Positions 1 through 4,789 of a stretch of 5,402 nt of DNA are shown in pieces. The DNA is from an uncultured Verrucomicrobiota bacterium (GTDB taxonomy: Bacteria; Verrucomicrobiota; Verrucomicrobiia; Opitutales; Opitutaceae). The position numbers were made by a program, and so were the translations under genes. Position 1 is the first letter of the stretch; every line of letters starts with the position of its first letter. Below the pieces are notes generated by a model that was not told where the DNA came from, ran no database searches, and saw only the letters and a program-made list of their open reading frames with translations. The stretch is from positions 1 to 5,402 of the forward strand of contig CAIXIZ010000121.1 in NCBI GenBank assembly GCA_903919625.1, written 5' to 3'.

Positions 1-49
1 AGGCGGAACATGGTGGACTGATGGTACGCTGCAAAGTAAAATTGTTCCC

Positions 50-319
50 TCACCCCGGCAGCCGGGCGCGCACCTCGGCCAGCGTCAGCCCGGTGATGCG
101 CACCAGTTTCTGCCGGGATTTGTCGCCGCGCACGAGTGTGACGGCACGGCGGGGGAGGGTAAGCGTGTCGGCGAGAAAGGCGCAAAGCTGTGCGTTGGCG
201 CGACCTTCCAGCGCCGGGGCATGCACCTTGACCTTGAGCGCGTCGCCCAGCCAGCCCGCGAGGGCATCGCGCGGGGCATGGGGGATGGCCTTGACGGCGA
301 GCGTGCAGGATTTTTCCAC
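50..319 (-). CDS. DUF167 / YggU family protein
   Basis: An 89-residue protein of the DUF167 (YggU) family, small cytosolic alpha/beta proteins of unknown biochemical role. The family signature is visible. A basic N-terminal strand leads to AIPHAPRDALAGW (about residues 11-23), then DALKVKVHAPALEGRANAQL (about 26-45), which matches the usual D-A-L-K-V-x-V-x-A-P-x-x-G-x-A-N-x-x-L core. The C-terminal part reads VTLVRGDKSRQKLVRITG (about 60-77), the usual V-x-G-x-x-S-R-x-K motif. Length is close to the family norm of about 90-110. The start is GTG, reading from 319; a GGGA about seven bases upstream is a weak ribosome-binding candidate, and no better in-frame start exists before the conserved core. 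It is divergent from the RNB ribonuclease gene with 189 bp between. Family assignment is firm; function is not known. Confidence 0.9.
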   Translation of the reverse strand: MEKSCTLAVKAIPHAPRDALAGWLGDALKVKVHAPALEGRANAQLCAFLADTLTLPRRAVTLVRGDKSRQKLVRITGLTLAEVRARLPG

Positions 320-331
320 GGGAGTATCCCG
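319..331. other. Small inverted repeat touching the DUF167 start codon
   Basis: CGGGA at 319-323 and TCCCG at 327-331 form a perfect 5-bp stem with a 3-base loop. The stem includes the first base of the GTG start codon of the minus-strand DUF167 gene and the GGGA that could serve as its ribosome-binding site. If formed in mRNA it could lower initiation, but a stem this short occurs often by chance in GC-rich DNA. Confidence 0.3.
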
Positions 332-508
332 CCGATTACGCGAAGGGGCGCGGACAAAGCAGCCTTAAACCGTTCCAACCTGGGTTGCCGCCAAATCTCG
401 CTGCACCTCCGATGCCGGGCCGGCTGCCGGTGGCGCTGCATTTCAAGTACAGTCACAGTCCTTCGGCTTGCACCGGGGCGTGCGGTCGCGTTCAACTTTT
501 CGTGCCCC

Positions 509-1993
509 ATGAACAACCCTCCCTCCCGTTCCCCAGACCGTGCCCGGTTGCAACGCATCGCCCGCCGGGTCATGGCCGAGCGCGGGCTGGCGCCAGAATT
601 CTCTCCGGCGGCGGTCGCCGAACTGGCCGCCATCCGCGGGCCGGCGCCGACCACGGGCCCGGGGGCGGCGGTGCGGGACCTGCGGGCGCTGCCCTGGTGT
701 TCCATCGACAACGATGACTCCCGCGACCTTGACCAGCTTTCAGTCGCGGAGGAGCTGCCCGGTGACATGACCCGGATGCTGGTGGCCGTCGCCGATGTGG
801 CGTCGCTGGTCGCCCCACGCACGGCGCTCGACGAACACGCGCGGCAAAACACCACCTCGGTCTACACGGCGGGACAGATTTTCCCGATGCTGCCGGAGAA
901 ACTCTCGACCAACCTGACTTCGCTCAATGACGGGGCCGACCGCCGCGCACTCGTCGTCGAAATGGTCTTCGATGACGACTGCCTGCCGGTCAAATCCGAC
1001 ATCTATGAGGCGGTGGTGCATAACCATGCCAAGCTCGCCTACAACAGCCTCGCCGCCTGGTTTGACGGGACGGCCCCGATGCCGCCCGCCATCGCCCCGG
1101 TGAAAGGGCTGGACGAAAATCTCCGGCTGCAGCTGCGCATCGCCCTCCGGCTGAAATCGCTCCGCCACACCCGTGGTGCGCTCGACCTTGAGACCATCCA
1201 GGCCCGCCCGGTCTTTGAAGGGGAGGTGCTGCGGGATCTGGCGGCGGACGGCAAGAATCCGGCAAAGGAGCTGATTGAGGATCTGATGATCGCGGCCAAC
1301 GGCATCGCGGCGCAGTTTCTCGCCGCGCACAAGTTTCCCTCCCTGCGCCGGGTCGTCCGCACACCCACGCACTGGGACCGCATCGTCGAGCTGGCCGCCG
1401 CCCGCGGCACCGAACTGCCCCGCGAACCCGATGCGGCCGCGCTGGAAAAGTTTCTCGTCGCGGCCAAGGCCGCCGACCCGCTCCGGTTCCCCGACCTCTC
1501 GCTCAGCGTCATCAAGCTGATGGGGGCGGGCGAATATGTGCTGGAGGTTCCGGGCGGCCATTCGCCCGGTCACTTCGGGCTGGCAGTGCGCGATTATTCG
1601 CACTCGACCGCACCCAACCGGCGCTACCCCGACCTGATCACCCAGCGCCTGCTCAAGGCCGCGCTCGCCGGCCGCCCGCCGCCCTATGCCAATGACGAGC
1701 TGGCCGCGCTCGCCCGCCACTGCACCGAACAGGAAGACGCCGCAAAAAAGGTCGAGCGGACCGTCGGCAAATCCGCCGCCGCCCTGCTGCTGGCGGGCAG
1801 GATGGGCGAGCTGTTCGACTCCATTGTGACCGGCGTGACCGACCAGGGGGTCTGGGTGCGCGTGTCGCGTCCGCCCGTGGAGGGCAAGCTGGTCGGCGGG
1901 GCCGGACGGCTCAGGGTGGGCGACAGCCTCCGGGTGAAACTTCTCCGCACTGACGTGGAACGCGGTTTCATCGATTTTGCGTACGCGGGTTGA
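509..1993 (+). CDS. RNB-domain exoribonuclease (RNase II/R superfamily)
   Basis: A 494-residue protein with the catalytic RNB domain of RNase II/RNase R, which degrades RNA processively 3'-to-5' in the cytosol using divalent metals. A short helical N-terminus (about 10-42) replaces the cold-shock domains of E. coli RNase II/R. The RNB domain spans about 60-385. It shows SIDNDDSRDLDQ (65-76) at the metal site, then VADVASLV (95-101), YTAGQIFPMLPEKLS (119-133) and AKELIEDLMIAANGIAAQ (252-269). The YSHSTAPNRRYPDL motif (363-375) carries the RNA-binding and catalytic arginine region. The C-terminus (about 434-492, with GVTDQGVWVRV and VEGKL) resembles a short S1/OB fold. The metal cluster reads D67, D73, D75, Q76, where RNase II has four aspartates. 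The reading frame stays open upstream of 509, but that stretch lies antisense to DUF167 and lacks family similarity. ATG at 509 has no clear Shine-Dalgarno. RNB assignment is firm; the exact subgroup is not. Confidence 0.93.
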   Translation: MNNPPSRSPDRARLQRIARRVMAERGLAPEFSPAAVAELAAIRGPAPTTGPGAAVRDLRALPWCSIDNDDSRDLDQLSVAEELPGDMTRMLVAVADVASLVAPRTALDEHARQNTTSVYTAGQIFPMLPEKLSTNLTSLNDGADRRALVVEMVFDDDCLPVKSDIYEAVVHNHAKLAYNSLAAWFDGTAPMPPAIAPVKGLDENLRLQLRIALRLKSLRHTRGALDLETIQARPVFEGEVLRDLAADGKNPAKELIEDLMIAANGIAAQFLAAHKFPSLRRVVRTPTHWDRIVELAAARGTELPREPDAAALEKFLVAAKAADPLRFPDLSLSVIKLMGAGEYVLEVPGGHSPGHFGLAVRDYSHSTAPNRRYPDLITQRLLKAALAGRPPPYANDELAALARHCTEQEDAAKKVERTVGKSAAALLLAGRMGELFDSIVTGVTDQGVWVRVSRPPVEGKLVGGAGRLRVGDSLRVKLLRTDVERGFIDFAYAG

Positions 1994-2008
1994 TGGCTGG
2001 ATCCGGGG

Positions 2009-2039
2009 CCGGCCTGGTGCCCCATCCTGCACCAGCCGG
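2009..2039 (+). terminator. Imperfect hairpin after the RNB gene (possible terminator or leader structure)
   Basis: CCGGCCTGGTGC at 2009-2020 pairs with GCACCAGCCGG at 2029-2039, giving eleven base pairs with one bulged C and an 8-base loop. It begins 15 bases after the stop codon of the ribonuclease gene. No T-tract follows, so it is not a classical intrinsic terminator. It may protect the mRNA 3' end, aid Rho-independent pausing, or act in the leader of the small ORF starting at 2049. The 3' arm overlaps by two bases the GGGAG (2038-2042) that could be that ORF's ribosome-binding site. Confidence 0.5.
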
Positions 2040-2048
2040 GAGATAGGG

Positions 2049-2285
2049 ATGGCTATTGGAGTTTTAAGGGCGCATGCAGGACGCATGACAAACCCTGGAC
2101 TGGTTGAGCTCACCGAGCTGCTGCGCGTGGCCAACGCGACCGTGGCCCGGCTGACGCTAGCCAATGCCGGACTGACGGTCGATCTGAACCAGCTCCAACG
2201 GGTGACCAAGAAGCTCAAGCGCAACACCCGCCGCAGCGAGCGGGATTTCAAGGACCAGCTCGCCACCGCCATGCGCGGGAGGTAA
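2049..2285 (+). CDS. Small basic helix-rich hypothetical protein
   Basis: A 78-residue ORF that I do not recognise. From about residue 15 it is predicted by eye to be mostly helical, with spaced leucines and valines (LVELTELLRVANATVARL, then LTVDLNQLQRV), suggesting an amphipathic helix or coiled coil. The C-terminal third is strongly charged and basic (TKKLKRNTRRSERDFKDQL). There is no signal peptide or membrane segment. ATG at 2049 has GGGAG six bases upstream, which favours it; an ATG at 2085 (66 residues) removes an unconvincing leader and is a real alternative. The frame is open further upstream to 1977, but that part overlaps the ribonuclease gene. It lies 55 bp after that gene, so co-transcription is possible. 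The TAA stop (2283-2285) overlaps the first bases of the repeat unit, so the repeat may have inserted at or reshaped the C-terminus. A spurious ORF cannot be excluded. Confidence 0.5.
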   Translation: MAIGVLRAHAGRMTNPGLVELTELLRVANATVARLTLANAGLTVDLNQLQRVTKKLKRNTRRSERDFKDQLATAMRGR

Positions 2286-2356
2286 GGTGGAGCGTGTTGT
2301 CCTCAACACGCTGAACCGGTTGGGACAACCGGTTTCACCTGGTGCAGCACTATGTG
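2284..2356. repeat. Repeat unit 1: double-hairpin intergenic repeat (73 bp)
   Basis: First copy of a two-copy direct repeat. It holds a perfect hairpin, AGCGTGTTG (2291-2299), loop TCCT, CAACACGCT (2304-2312). One base later comes a second, AACCGGTTG (2314-2322), loop GGA, CAACCGGTT (2326-2334). Both are enclosed by an outer AGGTG (2285-2289) / CACCT (2336-2340) pair, so the whole could fold as a three-way junction. The tail GTGCAGCAC (2342-2350, with a small 4-bp self-complementarity) and TATGTG are also shared with unit 2. The design resembles REP-type or small non-autonomous mobile repeats. No transposase lies nearby and no target-site duplication is evident. Confidence 0.85.
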
Positions 2357-2394
2357 GAAACTCACGGCATAGGTTGTTTTTGCAGCCAGGTTCG

Positions 2395-2468
2395 AAGGTC
2401 GAGCGTGTTGTCCTCAACACGCTGAACCGGTTCGGGACAACCGGTTCCACCTGATGCAGCACTATGTG
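2395..2468. repeat. Repeat unit 2: double-hairpin intergenic repeat (74 bp)
   Basis: Second copy, in the same orientation, starting 111 bp after the first and separated from it by 38 bp of unrelated sequence. It differs by three substitutions (2289 G to C at 2400, 2335 T to C at 2447, 2342 G to A at 2454) and one inserted C (2433). Hairpin A is identical: 2402-2410 with 2415-2423. Hairpin B is GAACCGGTT (2424-2432) with AACCGGTTC (2439-2447) around a 6-base loop. The T-to-C change turns a possible G-T wobble into a G-C pair. The inserted C removes the pair closing the loop in unit 1, so stem length stays at nine. The outer stem is reduced to AGGT/ACCT (2396-2399 with 2449-2452). Confidence 0.85.
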
Positions 2469-2639
2469 ACAGCGCTCAGCCGATGTTGCCCGTTGTAGCC
2501 GGGGTCGCTGACCCGAATGACCCCTTGGGTTCAGTTGCAGACGCTGCCTCTGATTTGGCGTCAATGCGATGAATTCGCCGGTACTGGCCAATTAACGGGA
2601 TCACCAGGCTCGTTTGATACCTGCCCTAACTCCATCCGA
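2469..2639. other. Gene-free stretch between the repeats and the PLP-enzyme gene
   Basis: Together with the two repeats this makes about 350 bp without a credible gene. A long minus-strand frame crosses it (2157-2591), but it runs through both repeats and antisense to the small ORF, and has no recognisable domain. The only structure I see is a short palindrome at 2502-2514. The PLP-enzyme gene ends at 2640 on the minus strand, so its terminator should lie here, but no hairpin followed by a T-tract (A-tract on the plus strand) is visible. Confidence 0.6.
2502..2514. repeat. Short palindrome, possibly a worn intergenic repeat
   Basis: GGGTC (2502-2506), loop GCT, GACCC (2510-2514) is a perfect 5-bp stem. 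The left side continues outward as GTTGTAGCCG (2491-2500), which would extend the stem if the right side read CGGCTACAAC. Instead it reads GAATGACC, so only the core pairs. From memory, longer versions of this palindrome occur between genes in Opitutaceae; I could not check that here. Confidence 0.4.
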
Positions 2640-4160
2640 TCAAGCCAGCGCTTCGGCGAGGGCGGCGATGATATCCTCCGGAGGTTCGGTGCCGACGCAA
2701 AGACGCAGGAGGTCGGGATCGAGCTTGCTGGCGGCGAGCTCAGCGAGGCCTGCGGGGGTCGTCACAAGGTCATAGTGCGCGAGGTACATGAATGGGCAGA
2801 TGAGCGTTGTCGTCATGCCGAAGCTCGGCCCCTTGGGCAGGCGCAGCCGGTCGTAGAAGTTGTCCAGTGCGCCAATCTCGCGCAGGGTGAAGGTGATCAT
2901 GCCGCCGGTGGAGTCGGGGGCGCGCGCCAGGCGGAGGTAGTTTTCCCGGGAAGCGGGCGAGAGCGCCCAAAACACGTCTTTGACCGCGGGGTGATTCTCC
3001 AGAAACACCGCCACCCGTGCGGTGCCGGCATGGATTTGGGTGAGGACGTCCGCTGTGCGGCCAATTTGCGCCGCGAGACGGGCGAGATCCCGGGGATGCA
3101 GCGGCTCGGCCTCGGCGGCGATCCGGACCCGGAGCTCGGCGGCGTCGGGACCGGTGGGGTTGACGGCGGCGAGGCCGGCGAGGACATCGCCGTCGCTGGC
3201 GGTATATTTGGTGAGGCTGGTGACGATGACATCGGCATGCGGCAGCAAGTCGAGATTCCACGCCGAGGAGATGGAAGGGTCCACGAGCAGGCGTGCCCCA
3301 TGGCGACGGCAGAGCGCGGCGAGCGCGGGCAAATCCGGCGTCTGGATGAGCGGATTGGTCGGCACTTCGGCAATGACGCCGGCGATACGCGTACCATGCG
3401 CGGCGAAGATGCGCGCCAGTGCATCCAGGTCGAAGACGTCCCGGATATAAACGTAGTCGGCGGGCGAGGCCGTGAATTTTTGCAGGATGGCGATGCTGTC
3501 GAGGTAGAGCCAGCCCAGTTGGAGCCAGACGGTGCGGCCACGCGCGGCCTGCAATGCGCTCACCGCCCGAAACGCGGCATAAATGGCACTCGTTCCGCAG
3601 TTGGTCAGGAGCAGATCGGCGTCGGTGACCCCAGGGATCGCAAGGCGGAGGTGGCGGCGGACTTCGGCACCACAGGCGGCGGTGTCCCCCGGGAAAGTTT
3701 CCTCGGCATACACCCCCGGACGGAGACCGAGGCACACCAGGGCATCCTCCGCCGCACGGGAGGAGAGATAACCGCCGATATTTTGCAGATAAAGCTTCGC
3801 GCGGGAGTACAGGTCGGGCGATGGGGGATGTGAAACACCGGGCAAACCATCCTGGCTGAAAGGCTGCGCACCGCTGGCATCGCCCAGGCGAGCCACCAAG
3901 TCCCGGGCCATTTTTTCCGACGTGGTCAGCCAGAGCGTGCGGCCGGCGAGGGCGGGTGTGGTGGCAACGTAATGCGCTGCGAGCTGCCGCGCAAAGGGAT
4001 GCACCACGAAGCGCGGATAGCCCGACGTGAGCTGGCGCAGGATTGCCGGATCCTTCTCCTCATAGCCACGCACAGCGTGCATCGTCGGCAGACTGCACGA
4101 GACGGCGTGCGGGCTGGCGGGGATGCGTTGGCCGAGCGGAATGGGCGGGAAGGCGGACAT
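2640..4160 (-). CDS. Cystathionine gamma-synthase-like PLP enzyme (fungal-type, Cys/Met metabolism family)
   Basis: A 506-residue fold-type I PLP enzyme of the Cys/Met metabolism family. It probably joins an activated homoserine ester to cysteine to give cystathionine in methionine synthesis. Visible motifs, numbered from this start: YSR (118-120), the phosphate-binding tyrosine/arginine motif; NCGTSAIYAAF (187-197); a probable PLP-stacking tyrosine in GWLYLD (216-221); EVPTNP (265-270); DPS with the pyridine-binding aspartate (D294); SLTKYTASDGDVLAG with the Schiff-base lysine (K318); and VGTEPPEDI near the C-terminus (489-497). The N-terminal extension (about 1-90), with IPASPHAVSCSLPTM, GYEEK and SGYPRFVVHP, resembles the leader of fungal cystathionine gamma-synthases (STR2/met-7 type) and makes it longer than the roughly 390-residue bacterial MetB. 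ATG at 4160 is chosen because family similarity begins just after it; the frame is open to 4253. No Shine-Dalgarno and no SAM riboswitch is visible. Exact substrate is inferred. Confidence 0.8.
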   Translation of the reverse strand: MSAFPPIPLGQRIPASPHAVSCSLPTMHAVRGYEEKDPAILRQLTSGYPRFVVHPFARQLAAHYVATTPALAGRTLWLTTSEKMARDLVARLGDASGAQPFSQDGLPGVSHPPSPDLYSRAKLYLQNIGGYLSSRAAEDALVCLGLRPGVYAEETFPGDTAACGAEVRRHLRLAIPGVTDADLLLTNCGTSAIYAAFRAVSALQAARGRTVWLQLGWLYLDSIAILQKFTASPADYVYIRDVFDLDALARIFAAHGTRIAGVIAEVPTNPLIQTPDLPALAALCRRHGARLLVDPSISSAWNLDLLPHADVIVTSLTKYTASDGDVLAGLAAVNPTGPDAAELRVRIAAEAEPLHPRDLARLAAQIGRTADVLTQIHAGTARVAVFLENHPAVKDVFWALSPASRENYLRLARAPDSTGGMITFTLREIGALDNFYDRLRLPKGPSFGMTTTLICPFMYLAHYDLVTTPAGLAELAASKLDPDLLRLCVGTEPPEDIIAALAEALA

Positions 4161-4311
4161 GGCGGAAAAAAGAAGGTTGTCAGGATGGAAGGCTGCAAGC
4201 GGATGCCGGAAGATAAAGCCGAAAGCAGAGGAGGGAAAAGGGAGCCAGGCCAAAAACGGGCTTCATTTCTCCCGCCAGAGCCTCCAGTCTGTGAACCCAA
4301 TCCCCCCACCT

Positions 4312-4740
4312 ATGTACCACACGCTCCTGTCCCTGAATTATCTCGCGGTGCTGGTGACCGCTGTCGTCGGTTTCATGTTCGGCTGGCTCTGGTATTCCGC
4401 CCTCTTCGGCAAGATTTGGATGGCCGACATGAAAGTGACCGAGGCTGACATCGCGGCGGCCAAAGGCAAAATGGGCGGCAAAATGGCGGCCGGGTTTGGC
4501 GCCACCGCCGTGTCCACCTTGGGGCTGGCGTTGCTGGTGGCCGCCCGCCACTCCGGCGGCGGCGCGGTTCCCGGAGCCGAGTTTGGCGCGCTGGTTGGCG
4601 CGCTGGTCGTCGGCGCCCGGATGTTCAACGGCGCCCTGTGGGAAAAGGAAAAGCGCCCGTGCCGGCTGCTGGCGATCAATCTGGGCCACGAGATTGCCCT
4701 GTACGCGTTGCAGGGCGCGATCCTGACCGCGTGGCGCTGA
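4312..4740 (+). CDS. DUF1761 family small membrane protein
   Basis: A 142-residue inner-membrane protein resembling the DUF1761 family, whose function is unknown. The first membrane helix (about 9-32, LAVLVTAVVGFMFGWLWYSALFG) ends in the typical W-Y-S-x-L-F-G-K-x-W pattern (W27, Y28, S29, then FGKIW at 32-36). A short polar stretch follows (about 38-57). Further hydrophobic segments lie at about 59-78, 91-108 and 118-140, so four helices are likely, as is usual for the family. ATG at 4312 is placed immediately before the first helix. The frame is open upstream to 4123, but that part is polar and overlaps the divergent PLP-enzyme gene. No Shine-Dalgarno precedes the start (a run of C lies there). 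It is divergent from the PLP enzyme and 49 bp upstream of the exonuclease III gene in the same direction, so it may share its transcript. Confidence 0.8.
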   Translation: MYHTLLSLNYLAVLVTAVVGFMFGWLWYSALFGKIWMADMKVTEADIAAAKGKMGGKMAAGFGATAVSTLGLALLVAARHSGGGAVPGAEFGALVGALVVGARMFNGALWEKEKRPCRLLAINLGHEIALYALQGAILTAWR

Positions 4741-4763
4741 GCGGCGAATCCGTTTGCCCCGCA

Positions 4764-4788
4764 CGGCCCGGTGGCGTTCAACGGGCCG
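4764..4788 (+). other. GC-rich inverted repeat just before the exonuclease III start
   Basis: CGGCCCG (4764-4770) pairs perfectly with CGGGCCG (4782-4788) around an 11-base loop. The 3' arm ends one base before the ATG at 4790. No T-tract follows, so it is a poor intrinsic terminator for the DUF1761 gene. In mRNA it would hold the region where a ribosome-binding site should be. Confidence 0.45.
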
Positions 4789-4789
4789 C

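Noticed and set aside
1..49. The first frame (ending with TGA at 19-21) could be the last codons of an upstream plus-strand gene, or the minus-strand ATG at 9-11 could begin a gene leaving the window.
   Set aside because: Only six codons or fewer are visible in either case, too little to support a call.
221..508. A 96-codon N-terminal extension of the RNB protein.
   Set aside because: The extension lies antisense to DUF167, is rich in Cys/Arg without family similarity, and RNB-family sequence starts only after the ATG at 509.
740..2272. A 510-codon minus-strand frame opposite the RNB gene.
   Set aside because: It is a mirror of the GC-rich codon pattern of the true gene, with no domain; the plus-strand protein has clear catalytic motifs.
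2387..2400. GGTTCGAA resembling the T-arm of a tRNA, which could mark a tRNA remnant or attachment site.
   Set aside because: No acceptor, D or anticodon arm can be built around it, and no integrase or second copy of an att-like core is present.
2284..2468. Possible CRISPR array, because of two repeats with a 38-bp spacer.
   Set aside because: Only two units, 73-74 bp each, with strong internal hairpins and no cas genes. Unit length and structure do not fit CRISPR.
2157..2591. A minus-strand 144-codon frame in which the peptide PNRFSVLRTTRS appears twice.
   Set aside because: The repeated peptide is only the translation of the two DNA repeats. The frame runs antisense to the small ORF and has no recognisable domain or supported start.
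2517..3833. A 438-codon plus-strand frame opposite the PLP enzyme.
   Set aside because: Composition is Gly/Arg/Glu-rich with no domain, typical of an antisense shadow; the minus strand has the PLP lysine, aspartate and YSR motifs.
4161..4311. A SAM riboswitch or promoter pair in the divergent region before the methionine-pathway enzyme.
   Set aside because: I found no SAM-I/II core motifs, no convincing stem array and no well-spaced -35/-10 pair on either strand.
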